In this document: in pieces, positions 25,189 through 34,769 of the stretch
Layout of the letters: the number at the start of each line of letters is the position of its first letter
How positions within the stretch are numbered: position 1 is the first letter of the stretch
Assembly (NCBI RefSeq): GCF_904846075.1
Contig: NZ_CAJGZH010000001.1
Coordinates: 1-64,000, forward strand
Direction of reading: 5' to 3'
Length of the DNA: 64,000 nt
DNA from: Psychrobacter glacincola
GTDB taxonomy: Bacteria > Pseudomonadota > Gammaproteobacteria > Pseudomonadales > Moraxellaceae
Program-made: the position numbers and the translations under genes
Notes under the pieces: generated by a model
What the model was told of the DNA's origin: nothing
Database searches by the model: none
The model's input: the letters and a program-made list of their open reading frames with translations, nothing else

Positions 25189-28100
25189 TTATACTTTGCT
25201 ATCTGTCGTTGTCTGCTCTTTGCCACTAGGTACAAGCCATTTAGCAAACCATCCTGACAAATCATCCATCAAAGTATAAACCACTGGAATCACCACAAGG
25301 CTTAATAACGTCGAAGTCACCAGACCACCCAATACCGCAGCGGCCATCGGACGACGGAAGGTTGGATCGGCATCACCCCAACCGAAGACTAAGGGCAACA
25401 TCCCCGCGCCCATCGCAATGGTGGTCATAATAATAGGACGCGCCCGCTTGCGGCAAGCATCGATAATAGCCTCAAAACGCGCCAAACCTCGACGCTGTGC
25501 AATCAGTGCATAATCGACCAATAAGATAGAGTTTTTGGTGGCAATACCCATTAGCATAATAAAGCCAATCATCGACGGCATAGAAAGACTGCTATTGGTA
25601 ATAACCAAGCCTACAAAAGCGCCGCCTATCGATAAAGGCAATGCCATCAAAATGGTAAAAGGCTGCAATATACGCCCAAACAATAGAATAAGTACGCCTA
25701 AAATACAAACCACACCGACCGACATCGCAATCACAAAACCGCTGAATAGCTCAGCCATGTTTTCTGCTTGACCTTGGTCAATAATGGTAATGGAAGGCGG
25801 TAGTTGTTGCATGGCAGGTACTGATTTAACCGCTTGTACCAAATCTCCAAGCTCGCCACTCGCAGGTTGCACCGTGATACTGATGGCGCGTTCCCGATCG
25901 AGCCTGCTAATCTGCGCAGGCCCAGTGCCAAAGTCTAATGACGCGACTTCACCCACACGTACACCCTGTCCTGCTGGTAACGAGCTCGGTACATATAGAC
26001 CTTCTAATTGACTGACATTTTGTTTGGCAACATCTGGTAAACGAATGACGATAGGAATCTGCCGCGTATCCAAATTGAGCTTGGATAAACGCTGCTCATA
26101 GTCACCCACCGTCGCCACTCGTAACGTCGTAGCGATGTCTTGCGTGGTCACACCTTTATCCGCCATCGCCAGTCTGTCTGGCGTCACCGTTAACTCTTGA
26201 CGCGGCAAACTGCGGTCACTGGTCACGGAGCCAGCACTGGGTAGCCCTCGAATCTCTGACATGATTTGCTGAGCGGTTTGTTCAAGCAATTGCGGATTAG
26301 TACTGGTCATAGAGAAGTTGTAACCACTCTCTCCACCACTCGACAAACCGACGGTAAAGCGCGCACCTGGCACTTCTGCCAACAAACTACTTATTTGACG
26401 TTCAATCTCTTGCTTAGAGCTGCGCTCTGCACGTGGTGCTAGTACGATGTCTAGACCTGCTATATTTTCGGCTTTGCCACCACTAGAGTTTGAGTCCATG
26501 CTAGCCTGAGCCTCACCGACTGAGGTAAAAATATTGGTGACTTCAGGCATTGCTAAAATACGCTCACTTGCCAGCGCAGCAACGCGCTCTGTGTCTTCCA
26601 GCGCAACGTCAGGTGTCAACTCAATCGCCACACGAGTTTGGTCAATGTCATTATCAGGAATAAACGATGTTGGTAGTAATTTGACAAGCATCAGTGACGC
26701 CACGAATAACACTAAAGTTGCACCCATCGTCAGCCAGCGATGATGCAGTGTCCATGCCACTATTTTGAGATACCAACCCATCAGCGCGCTTTGTTTCTCA
26801 ACGTGTTTTTTCTCTGGTCGCAATATATACGCTGCCATCATCGGTGTGATAAGACGCGCGACCATCAAAGACGCAAAAATCGACAATGCAGCCGTCCAGC
26901 CAAACTGACGGAAAAACTGTCCAACGATACCGCCCATAAAGGCGGTGGGTAAAAACACGGCAATCAAAGTAAAGGTGGTCGCGACTACCGCCAAGCCAAT
27001 CTCGTCAGCCGCTTCCATCGCTGCTTCATACGGTGTCTTGCCCATGCGTAAATGCCGTATGATGTTCTCGACCTCGACGATCGCATCATCAACCAATACA
27101 CCAATCACTAACGACAATGCCAACAAAGATATAATATTGAGGCTAAAGCCAAATAAGTACATACCTAAAAAGGTGGGAATCACTGATAATGGCAAGGCGA
27201 CAGCAGCAACTATAGTTGCCCGAATATTGCGCAAAAATAAGAATACAACGACGACTGCTAACAGACCACCTTCGATCAGCATCCGTAATGAGGCTTGATA
27301 ATCTTCAGCGATGGGCGTTGCCCGATCATAGACTTTTTCAATAGTGATATTCCCTACATCGGCTGACAGCTTGGCAAGCTCTGCATCAACCAGCTCCATG
27401 ACCTCGACTTCACTGGCACCACGCGAGCGGGTGATGTTAAATGCCACCACCGTTTGCCCGTCGAGCTTAGCAATAGAGCTTGGGTCAGCCGCGCCATCTG
27501 TGATTTGTGCCATACGTCCAAGCGCTTGCGTACCACCTGCTGGGATTGCCACTTGTAAATCATTGAGCTCACTTGCCCGCTCCACCGCACCAAGGACACG
27601 AATCGTCTGGGTGGTTTTGCCCACTTCTGCTTCACCACCAGAGCTGTCCTGCTGAATACCCGTGATTTGATTGGATAGTTGTGTGATAGAGAGCTTAAGA
27701 CCACTCAAGGTAATCGGGTCAGCTGCGACGGTAATCTCACGCTGCAAACCACCAATACGGCTAACCGTGCTGACACCCGGTATATCAGAAAGACGCTTGG
27801 TGACCGTATCATCGACGAACCAAGACAAGTCTTCCACATTCATGTTTTTAGAAGCCACAGAATAAGTGACAACGGGGAATCCTGCGGTTGAAACTTTAGT
27901 AATAATAGGGTCATTGGCCGCGGCAGGCAAATCGCCGCGTACCTCGCCTACTGCCGAGCGCACATCATCGACCGCTTCTTGAATATCCTTTTCTAACACA
28001 AACTCTGTGACCATGGTGGCAGCACCCGTTTGTAACGTGGTGCGAATATGCTTGATACCCTCAATACTGGTGAGCTTGTTTTCTATCTTTTTTGCGATGT

Positions 28101-28290
28101 CGTTTTCGAGCTGTGATGGCGCGGCACCCGGTAAAGTCACCGTGACCACAACTGCAGGTAGGTCAATATCAGGAAACTGCTGCACCTTCATTTTCATAAA
28201 GCCATAAATACCGCCTAACGTCAGTAGTATAAATAGCAAAATGGCAACTAAAGGATTTTTTATCGAGTAAGCAGAAACATTTAAACTCAT
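25189..28290 (-). CDS. RND-family multidrug efflux permease (AcrB/HAE1 type)
   Basis: 1033 residues, standard for an inner-membrane proton-driven RND pump. The N-terminus SAYSIKNPLVAILLF places it with the AcrB-like branch. Twelve membrane segments fall in the usual 1+6+5 arrangement, with two large periplasmic loops. The proton-relay acidic residues lie in VIGVLVDDAIVEVENIIRHL (about 395-415). GIATKNSILLVDYA near 920 is the second conserved TM10 block. The gene overlaps the adaptor gene upstream by four bases (ATGA), so both are translated together. No outer-membrane channel gene is next to them; a shared TolC-like protein is expected elsewhere. Substrates unknown. Confidence 0.95.
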   Translation of the reverse strand: MSLNVSAYSIKNPLVAILLFILLTLGGIYGFMKMKVQQFPDIDLPAVVVTVTLPGAAPSQLENDIAKKIENKLTSIEGIKHIRTTLQTGAATMVTEFVLEKDIQEAVDDVRSAVGEVRGDLPAAANDPIITKVSTAGFPVVTYSVASKNMNVEDLSWFVDDTVTKRLSDIPGVSTVSRIGGLQREITVAADPITLSGLKLSITQLSNQITGIQQDSSGGEAEVGKTTQTIRVLGAVERASELNDLQVAIPAGGTQALGRMAQITDGAADPSSIAKLDGQTVVAFNITRSRGASEVEVMELVDAELAKLSADVGNITIEKVYDRATPIAEDYQASLRMLIEGGLLAVVVVFLFLRNIRATIVAAVALPLSVIPTFLGMYLFGFSLNIISLLALSLVIGVLVDDAIVEVENIIRHLRMGKTPYEAAMEAADEIGLAVVATTFTLIAVFLPTAFMGGIVGQFFRQFGWTAALSIFASLMVARLITPMMAAYILRPEKKHVEKQSALMGWYLKIVAWTLHHRWLTMGATLVLFVASLMLVKLLPTSFIPDNDIDQTRVAIELTPDVALEDTERVAALASERILAMPEVTNIFTSVGEAQASMDSNSSGGKAENIAGLDIVLAPRAERSSKQEIERQISSLLAEVPGARFTVGLSSGGESGYNFSMTSTNPQLLEQTAQQIMSEIRGLPSAGSVTSDRSLPRQELTVTPDRLAMADKGVTTQDIATTLRVATVGDYEQRLSKLNLDTRQIPIVIRLPDVAKQNVSQLEGLYVPSSLPAGQGVRVGEVASLDFGTGPAQISRLDRERAISITVQPASGELGDLVQAVKSVPAMQQLPPSITIIDQGQAENMAELFSGFVIAMSVGVVCILGVLILLFGRILQPFTILMALPLSIGGAFVGLVITNSSLSMPSMIGFIMLMGIATKNSILLVDYALIAQRRGLARFEAIIDACRKRARPIIMTTIAMGAGMLPLVFGWGDADPTFRRPMAAAVLGGLVTSTLLSLVVIPVVYTLMDDLSGWFAKWLVPSGKEQTTTDSKV

Positions 28291-29615
28291 GGTTGTGCCT
28301 GCGCTGCTGTACTCGTTTGGCTAACACCATCAACGATACGCACCAAATCTCCATCATTTAAAAAGCTACCGCCTTGTTTGACAATTTGACTGTCACTAGG
28401 CAATGGCTCTAGCACTGCCACATTTTCGCCAAGTCGCTCGCCCAATGTCACTCGTTGTTGCTTGATACGACCCATGGTCTGACCATCTTGAGTGGTCACA
28501 TTGGTTACTAGCATCACATAATCATAGCCATCGTTGCTGACGATAGCGCTATTGGGCACCGTTTGCGTACTGGCACTGCCTAATAGGAACTCACCCGTTT
28601 GATACATACCTGCCCGTACTTTTGCATTGGCTGCCAAGCTCGCATAGATGGTAATCTGCCGGTTGTTGTCCGCCGTTGGTGCTATGCGGCTCACTTTCCC
28701 CATTACCGTATCACCATCTGGTAAGCTCACCCGTACTGGCGTCCCGACACTGACTTCACCGACAAGCTTGGGATCAATATCTGCACGCCATTCCAAAATA
28801 CCACCTTTAATGATAGTAAATAATGGCTCGCCACCAGCAACCATACCGACCTCCGCCATTTTCTCGCTGATGACACCGCTGACTGGTGCGACCACTGTTG
28901 CATTATCTACACTCAAGCGCTGAGTGCTCAGACGCGCTTTGGAGGCTTGTAGCGCAGCCTGTGCTTGAAGCTTTGCAGTGCGATAGCGATCGGCTTCTTG
29001 TTTGCTAATCGCATCAATATCAAGCAGTGGCAATACACGGGCAGCATCAGCGCTGGCATTGGCAAGCGTCGCTTCTGCTTCGGCAACATCTGCCTCTGCT
29101 TGCAAGACTTGCTGCTCCATAGCATCGGTGTCAAATATCGCCAATACTTGACCCGCTTTGACGCGATCACCTTCTTCAACCACTATACTCTCGATAGCCA
29201 CGCCATTGACTTTAGCACTGACATTCGCCGTATCTTTGGCATCAATGGTGCCATCAGCACTGAGTGTGTTACCAATATCATCTTGGCTTGGGCTGACCGT
29301 TTCTACTGATAATACCGCCTGCTCAGTGCTCGTAGCGCTTGCAGTGGCACCATCACTTGAAGTACGACTAGAAGCTGGTGATTCATCGGTCGCGGCTTTA
29401 TCACTACCGTCCCAATACTTTCCAAGTAGCACACCAATGATAAGCACGGCTGCCAATACGGGTAACAACCATAATGGTAGTTTTGAAGCGGTTTTTTTAG
29501 ACAAATTATCAGACTGGCGATACGGTGGTAGCTCAGATGGTTGAGGTGGCTCAATGTTGGTTTCTTGCTCGCTAGTCGGTGCTTGCTTATTATTAGGGTG
29601 TTCAAAATCACTCAT
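28287..29615 (-). CDS. RND efflux periplasmic adaptor (membrane fusion protein)
   Basis: 442 residues. A proline- and glutamine-rich cytosolic start of about 45 residues is followed by a single membrane anchor (LWLLPVLAAVLIIGVLLG), then a Ser/Ala/Thr-rich linker. The lipoyl half-motifs are VSAKVNGVAIESIVVEEGDRV and VVAPVSGVISEKMAEVGMVA, flanking an alpha-hairpin rich in Ala, Glu and Gln. Beta-barrel and C-terminal membrane-proximal domains follow. It bridges the pump and an outer-membrane channel. First gene of a two-gene operon on the minus strand. Confidence 0.93.
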   Translation of the reverse strand: MSDFEHPNNKQAPTSEQETNIEPPQPSELPPYRQSDNLSKKTASKLPLWLLPVLAAVLIIGVLLGKYWDGSDKAATDESPASSRTSSDGATASATSTEQAVLSVETVSPSQDDIGNTLSADGTIDAKDTANVSAKVNGVAIESIVVEEGDRVKAGQVLAIFDTDAMEQQVLQAEADVAEAEATLANASADAARVLPLLDIDAISKQEADRYRTAKLQAQAALQASKARLSTQRLSVDNATVVAPVSGVISEKMAEVGMVAGGEPLFTIIKGGILEWRADIDPKLVGEVSVGTPVRVSLPDGDTVMGKVSRIAPTADNNRQITIYASLAANAKVRAGMYQTGEFLLGSASTQTVPNSAIVSNDGYDYVMLVTNVTTQDGQTMGRIKQQRVTLGERLGENVAVLEPLPSDSQIVKQGGSFLNDGDLVRIVDGVSQTSTAAQAQP

Positions 29616-30109
29616 AGTCGGTCTCTATAAATAAGCACGGTACTAACGCCGTAAAAAGTATAAGGGAAACAAAATGATACAGGCAGAGCTTATCAAAATA
29701 GTCTTTTATCATTGTAGACTATCTCGTCATTGGGTCAATTATGTTAAGTATCTACATAGTCAATTGTTGATAGTAATCAAGATATAATAATCAAGACGTA
29801 GTAAGACATTGAACTTAATAAAGGTATTAGTAGCAAAGATTATCAGGTGAACGATAAGTAAAGACAAAAGACAGCGTATTCCTAGTTCATTGCATAAGTC
29901 TTCTTCGCACAAAATCCCTTGCTTAAAACCTATTCAGCCAATGAAAACATGACCAAATATGCTGTCATATTGAATGCATTAAGATATGACCATTATAGTT
30001 GGAACAATCACTTGTAAAAACTAATGATACATACGCCCTACAGTTTAGACTTGTATTTATGGGGTAATTTGTCATTATTAAGATAACTCTACTAATAAAA
30101 GAATCCATC
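29616..30109. other. 494-base gene-free region
   Basis: Between the adaptor gene and a 42-codon ORF. AT-rich, with no open frame of note beyond a short minus-strand one that looks like chance. It must hold the promoter of the efflux operon; no clear -35/-10 pair or strong palindrome was picked out. Confidence 0.5.
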
Positions 30110-30238
30110 ATGGCTAATAAATCAGACGTAAAGAAGCTTAAACAAGAAATTAAAGATACCAAAGCAAAAATTAAGCAGAAAAAGAAAGACCTCAAAGATC
30201 TTAAGAAGTCATTGAAAAAGTCGAAAAAAGCTAAATAG
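30110..30238 (+). CDS. Small lysine-rich coiled-coil protein (42 residues)
   Basis: ATG at 30110 and TAG at 30236-30238. The product starts MANKSDVKKLKQEIK and continues as one long amphipathic helix. Nearly half the residues are Lys, with Leu, Ile and Val at heptad-like spacing (KKDLKDLKKSLKK). A terminator hairpin 38 bases after the stop supports a real transcription unit. The ribosome site is weak (AAAAGAA, eight bases before). It could bind nucleic acid or another helix; no family is recognised. Reality is likely but unproven. Confidence 0.6.
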   Translation: MANKSDVKKLKQEIKDTKAKIKQKKKDLKDLKKSLKKSKKAK

Positions 30239-30276
30239 CTTTTTTTCCAGATGATGGCTTTACGTCAAAGAATAGA

Positions 30277-30305
30277 AGAGGATAGCATTGGCTGTCCTCT
30301 TTTTT
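30277..30305 (+). terminator. Terminator after the 42-residue ORF
   Basis: AGAGGATAGC / GCTGTCCTCT stem (one T-G pair), four-base loop, then six or more T. On the minus strand it would also lie beyond the recG stop at 30367. Confidence 0.85.
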
Positions 30306-30366
30306 GCTATTAATTTAGCCATTTTTAGCCCATTTAGAGGATAACCGATTGAATTGACTATACGCC

Positions 30367-32736
30367 TTAGGCATTAGTATAACGACTCGCCTCAGGCATC
30401 CAGCGGTGAATCAGTTGGCTGACATCTGCCTTGCGCATAGGATCTGCAATTAAATGTTTGGCTAAACGCTGAGCAATGGCAAACAGCTGCTCGTCACGTA
30501 TCAGATCAGCCAAATAATAACCGACGTTACCCGTTTGACGTTTGCCTAATAACTCACCGGGACCACGCAGTTCCAAATCTTTTTGCGCAATGACAAAACC
30601 ATCAGTGCTATCACGCAGGACATTTAAACGCTCTGTACCTGTCTCTGATAATGGCTTTTGGTATAACAGTACGCAATAGCTTTTGGTTGAGCCTCGCCCG
30701 ACTCGCCCGCGCAGCTGATGTAATTGCGATAGACCTAATCGTTCGGCATTTTCAATGACCATTAACGACGCATTAGGGACATCGACCCCGACTTCAATGA
30801 CCGTTGTGGCAATCAGCAAATCCAAATTGCCAGCTTTGAATTCTTGCATGATGGCTTGTTTGTCAACGGATTTCATCTTGCCATGGACAAGACCAATGCG
30901 AATATTCAAGCGCTCATTTAAATCCTCATAAGTAGCTTCAGCAGCTTGCGCATCCAGTACACTAGACGCTTCGACCAACGAGCAAACCCAGTACGCTTGC
31001 CTACCCGCTTCACAATTAACCGCAATCCGCTCAATGACTTCATCGCGTCGATTACGGTCAATGGTCACCGTAGTAATTGGCGTACGCCCCGGTGGCAATT
31101 CATCAATAATCGAGGTATCCATATCACCGTACACGCTCATCGCGAGCGTGCGCGGAATCGGGGTAGCGGTCATAATCAGCTGATGTGGTGTGCTATTCGC
31201 CACACCTTTATTGGTCAGTGCCATACGCTGCTCAACACCAAAGCGATGCTGTTCATCGATAATAACTAAGCCCAATTTGGCAAACTGCACCTGCTCTTGA
31301 AACAGTGCATGAGTACCGACCACGATTTGCATCGTGTTTTCTGCGACGGCTTCCAGCGCTTCGCGGCGCTGCTTCGCCGTTTGTTTACCAGCGAGCCAGC
31401 CGACACCGATACCTAACGGTTCAAACCATTGCTTAAAGTTAACCAAATGCTGCTCTGCTAAAATTTCTGTGGGTGCCATAACAGCCACTTGCCAGCCACT
31501 ATCAAGCGCATAACCCGCCGCACCTGCTGCAACCAAGGTTTTACCTGCGCCAACATCGCCCTGCACCAACCGCAGCATCGGGATGGACGTTGCCATATCA
31601 GCCGTAATATCTTTCATGACTCGTTGCTGGGCACCCGTTAAATCAAATGGTAATGCAGCAAATAGCTTATCGGTAATCGGACTTTGTGTGGCACATTTGG
31701 GTGCTTTATGCTGATGCAGTTGCTGACGACGATATAACAAGCTGAGCTGATGGGCGGTTAATTCTTCAATAATCAAACGCTGGCATGCCGCATGAGTACG
31801 GGCACTTAACTGGGTGAGTAGCTGATATTGTCGTCCGGCGTCGGTATAAGTCGGCGGTGTATGCAGTAATACTAAGGCTTCAAATATCGTCAGGTTATAG
31901 ACGTTGTTATTAACTGTTCTATTAGCGACTGTATGGATATCACTGTTTGTATTATTATTGGCATCATAGACATTGGTTTTATTGACACTACTAACGCTAT
32001 GACCAGTCGTATTATCTGGCACACTACGCGCCAATGTCGAAAATATATCTTCTGTATACTCTGCCTCTGTTACTACTGTCTTCGTCGGTTCAAAAGGCGC
32101 TAATGGCAAGTCAGCCACGACTGCAAAGTCTGTAGGAGTAAACAGCGTCATCGGTAAGCCTTCACTGCGAACCGTCTGTAATGCCAGCTTAATTAAGGTA
32201 CGCAGCTTATTTTGATGCAAACCTTTGACACTTGGATAAATAGGCTGCAAACCGGTATTTACTACCGCTTCATTACTACTGATAATTTGATATTCAGGAT
32301 GGTGGATTTGCTTACCATAACGACTCACCTTTACTTCGCCAAATAATTGCAGTTGCGTCCCTAAGCTCATGGTTTGTGCAAGACCACGATAAACCTTAAA
32401 AAACCGTAGCGATATGGTGCCCGTATCATCATCTACCACGACCGTCATACCGCTGCGCTTGGTATCGACGTGCACCACACGCCCAGTAATCAACGCAGAC
32501 TGCCCGTGCCCCACCTCTGCTATAGACAGCAATCGGCTACGATCTTCATAATCACGTGGCAGATGCAGCAATAAATCAAATATTCGTTTAATATTCAATT
32601 GTGCCAACTGTTCTGCGACTTTTAATCCCACACCCGCCAGTGCCGTCACTGGCATATCTAGCGCTGAGAGTGGCAGCTCAGACCTAAAGTGCTCTGTTGG
32701 GCTAGTTAAAGAAGCGTTCACTGATACTGACATCAA
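30367..32736 (-). CDS. recG: ATP-dependent DNA helicase RecG, with an inserted low-complexity segment
   Basis: Remodels stalled replication forks and Holliday junctions. 789 residues versus about 690 in E. coli. Wedge OB-fold near 60-160, with LLHLPRDYEDRS at 50-61. Helicase motifs: VQGDVGAGKT (I), DEQHRFG (II), MTATPIPRTLAMSVYGD (III) and QLRGRVGRG (VI). The C-terminal LELRGPGELLGKRQTG is present. The extra length lies partly in a 50-residue Asn/Thr/Ser/Val-rich segment at about 237-285 (GHSVSSVNKTNVYDANNNTN), between the wedge and helicase parts. That segment has the look of an expanded disordered loop. The function call is secure. Confidence 0.97.
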   Translation of the reverse strand: MMSVSVNASLTSPTEHFRSELPLSALDMPVTALAGVGLKVAEQLAQLNIKRIFDLLLHLPRDYEDRSRLLSIAEVGHGQSALITGRVVHVDTKRSGMTVVVDDDTGTISLRFFKVYRGLAQTMSLGTQLQLFGEVKVSRYGKQIHHPEYQIISSNEAVVNTGLQPIYPSVKGLHQNKLRTLIKLALQTVRSEGLPMTLFTPTDFAVVADLPLAPFEPTKTVVTEAEYTEDIFSTLARSVPDNTTGHSVSSVNKTNVYDANNNTNSDIHTVANRTVNNNVYNLTIFEALVLLHTPPTYTDAGRQYQLLTQLSARTHAACQRLIIEELTAHQLSLLYRRQQLHQHKAPKCATQSPITDKLFAALPFDLTGAQQRVMKDITADMATSIPMLRLVQGDVGAGKTLVAAGAAGYALDSGWQVAVMAPTEILAEQHLVNFKQWFEPLGIGVGWLAGKQTAKQRREALEAVAENTMQIVVGTHALFQEQVQFAKLGLVIIDEQHRFGVEQRMALTNKGVANSTPHQLIMTATPIPRTLAMSVYGDMDTSIIDELPPGRTPITTVTIDRNRRDEVIERIAVNCEAGRQAYWVCSLVEASSVLDAQAAEATYEDLNERLNIRIGLVHGKMKSVDKQAIMQEFKAGNLDLLIATTVIEVGVDVPNASLMVIENAERLGLSQLHQLRGRVGRGSTKSYCVLLYQKPLSETGTERLNVLRDSTDGFVIAQKDLELRGPGELLGKRQTGNVGYYLADLIRDEQLFAIAQRLAKHLIADPMRKADVSQLIHRWMPEASRYTNA

Positions 32737-33005
32737 GGATCCTAACGATATTATTTTTAATTTTCATATACTCATTCAAATATTTTCAATATACCGTAGA
32801 TGATGACAGTTTTTATAAAACAGCTGTCATCAACAGGACACATCAAAACACCGACTCATTTCATTATAGCTGACAATACAATTGCTTATGCTCAGCTATT
32901 TAGTAATACTGCGTCAAAAAGCCTGAAAGTCAAACGGCTCATTTGTATCATATCAATAACTGATATCTTATTTTCCGTATTATGGTCATTTTATAAGGTG
33001 TTTTT

Positions 33006-34022
33006 ATGTTCCCTCCTGCCCAGTACCGACCACCTATTCATAGTCTAAGAGTGCGACATAGTATGAGAGTGCTATTCACCAGCTTAATTGCCGTACTCGG
33101 ATTATCTATCAGCGCTTGTAGCTCTCTAACGCCAGCGCAGCCGTTACCTGAAACACCAAAAATAGCGCCACTTAATGTGGCGTTAGTATTGGGCGGCGGC
33201 GGTGCCAAAGGCTTCGCCCATGTTGGGGTGATTAAAGCACTAGAAGCAAATGGCATTAAGCCCACACTTATCGTTGGCACCAGCGTCGGCAGCTTGGTTG
33301 GTGGCCTATATGCGAGCGGTTACACACCAGTACAGCTTGAGCAACTGGCACTGACCACTACAGATAGCGAATTGACAGATTTTGTCTTATCCAATCAAGG
33401 TGTCATCGAGGGTATCAAACTCAAGAACTTTATCAACGATAAAGTCGATGGACGAGTAATAGAGGATTTCCCTATCCGCTTTGCAGCAGTCGCGGCGGAG
33501 AAGCATACTTTGAAAAAAGCCATTTTTACCACTGGTGATGCAGGGCTTGCCGTTCAAGCGTCCTGTAGCGTACCGAATATTTTTATTGCGCCACGTATTC
33601 CCGAAAAGGTCGGTAAAAAATATATCGACGGTGGCGTGGTCAGCCTAGTACCTGTCGATAGCGCTCATGACTTGGGCGCTGATATTGTTATTGCCATTGA
33701 TGTGACAGATACTAGTATTAACAATACTAGCGGTGTGTCTACACTTGATAAAAAATTAAACCTCAACGGATTAAGCAATTTTTGGGGATTTTTAGAGAGT
33801 AATGTCGTAGCCCCACCAAGCGCCAATCGTGCCTCATCGATGCAGCGTGAACGAGATCGTGCTGATGTGCTGATTACGCCTGCGGTCAGTCATATCAGCT
33901 CACTAGATACCAGCCAGCGCCGTGCTCTCATCGCTGCAGGATCGCAAGCCACTACCGCACAGATGGCTGCCATCAAGCAATTAATCAAAGAAAAATCTAG
34001 CCGAAAATACGTGACGCTTTAA
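33006..34022 (+). CDS. Patatin-like phospholipase, predicted lipoprotein (RssA-like)
   Basis: 338 residues. The start at 33006 has an AAGGTG ribosome site. A second ATG at 33063 (residue 20) would give a standard short signal peptide. Lipobox LSISAC places lipid attachment at Cys38. The patatin fold is complete: the oxyanion loop LGGGGAKGFAHVG at 62-74, GTSVG with nucleophile Ser93, and the DGG with Asp208. It should hydrolyse acyl esters of lipids at the cell envelope; substrate unknown. Monocistronic, with a terminator downstream. Confidence 0.9.
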   Translation: MFPPAQYRPPIHSLRVRHSMRVLFTSLIAVLGLSISACSSLTPAQPLPETPKIAPLNVALVLGGGGAKGFAHVGVIKALEANGIKPTLIVGTSVGSLVGGLYASGYTPVQLEQLALTTTDSELTDFVLSNQGVIEGIKLKNFINDKVDGRVIEDFPIRFAAVAAEKHTLKKAIFTTGDAGLAVQASCSVPNIFIAPRIPEKVGKKYIDGGVVSLVPVDSAHDLGADIVIAIDVTDTSINNTSGVSTLDKKLNLNGLSNFWGFLESNVVAPPSANRASSMQRERDRADVLITPAVSHISSLDTSQRRALIAAGSQATTAQMAAIKQLIKEKSSRKYVTL

Positions 34023-34065
34023 GTGCCTTGCAACGGCGTACCAAGATTTCTTGTTAACAACCCAT

Positions 34066-34101
34066 AAAAAAGCACCACAGCAACGAGCCGTGATGCTTTT
34101 T
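34066..34101. terminator. Bidirectional terminator after the patatin gene
   Basis: AAAAAGCACCAC / GTGATGCTTTTT stem (one mismatch) around an 11-base loop. T-runs on both strands serve the patatin gene and the convergent minus-strand gene ending at 34173. Confidence 0.85.
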
Positions 34102-34172
34102 GTGATTAAACTAATATTAAGCCAGTATTAAATAAATCACCCTTATAAAATACTTAATACTAAATGACTGGC

Positions 34173-34769
34173 TTATTTCACACGTGCACGGTATTTAACC
34201 ACTACGGTGTCATTAAGACCAACACCCTCTAAATCCCAGCGTACCGCTTTATAATATTTTAATGGAATTTCTTGCAGTTGGTTATCCACTTTTCCACGTA
34301 ATGGCATACGGGCAAAAGTATTGCCGTCTGCACTGCCGTATGGAAATTCAGGTGATACTGTACGCAATAACTCTACCTGCTCAGGGATACTCATCGTCAC
34401 GGTCATTTTTCGGACGCGATCTGCATTGGTATTGGTAAAATAGCCTTGGTACTCCAAGACATTACCTGATTGCAGGCGCGTACTAGCATTCACCGGAGCC
34501 AAAACCTCTTGACCATTTGCATCAACGCTAATCAATGACGCGGTAATTTTACTATTGACGGCCTGTGCACTCGAGTTGCTGCTTTTATTAGCATTGGTCT
34601 GTACAGCTGCCGAACTATCAACCGCTTGTTCTGGCGTCGGTAGCATTGCCGAGGCTTGCGTCACTACCATCGCACCGATGAGCGTACCAGCCACAACGTG
34701 GAATAAGCGATGTCCGCTCCAAGCACTAAATGGGCTAGCAAATTGGTTACTTTTTTTCATGGTTTTCAT
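34173..34769 (-). CDS. Secreted hypothetical protein with a DUF11-like fold pattern
   Basis: 198 residues. An extended signal peptide (basic start, then FHVVAGTLIGAMVVTQASA, predicted cut near 42) is followed by an Ala/Ser/Asn linker. The remaining 120 residues look like one immunoglobulin-like beta domain: GNVLEYQGYFTNTNADRV, MTVTMSIPEQVEL and a closing VVVKYRARVK. The pattern of an ordered envelope with VLEY...F.N and a polar strand recalls DUF11 repeats of surface proteins. Exported to the periplasm or surface, by inference. No partner nearby. Confidence 0.75.
   Translation of the reverse strand: MKTMKKSNQFASPFSAWSGHRLFHVVAGTLIGAMVVTQASAMLPTPEQAVDSSAAVQTNANKSSNSSAQAVNSKITASLISVDANGQEVLAPVNASTRLQSGNVLEYQGYFTNTNADRVRKMTVTMSIPEQVELLRTVSPEFPYGSADGNTFARMPLRGKVDNQLQEIPLKYYKAVRWDLEGVGLNDTVVVKYRARVK

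Noticed and set aside
26945-27298. Plus-strand ORFs within the RND gene
   Set aside because: Shadow frames of the minus-strand pump gene; no independent support.
29965-30195. Minus-strand hydrophobic ORF of 76 residues
   Set aside because: It overlaps the antisense of the 42-residue ORF; its hydrophobicity follows from the Lys-rich opposite strand.
34066-34101. Small RNA gene
   Set aside because: The stem with flanking T-runs is better explained as a shared terminator of convergent genes.
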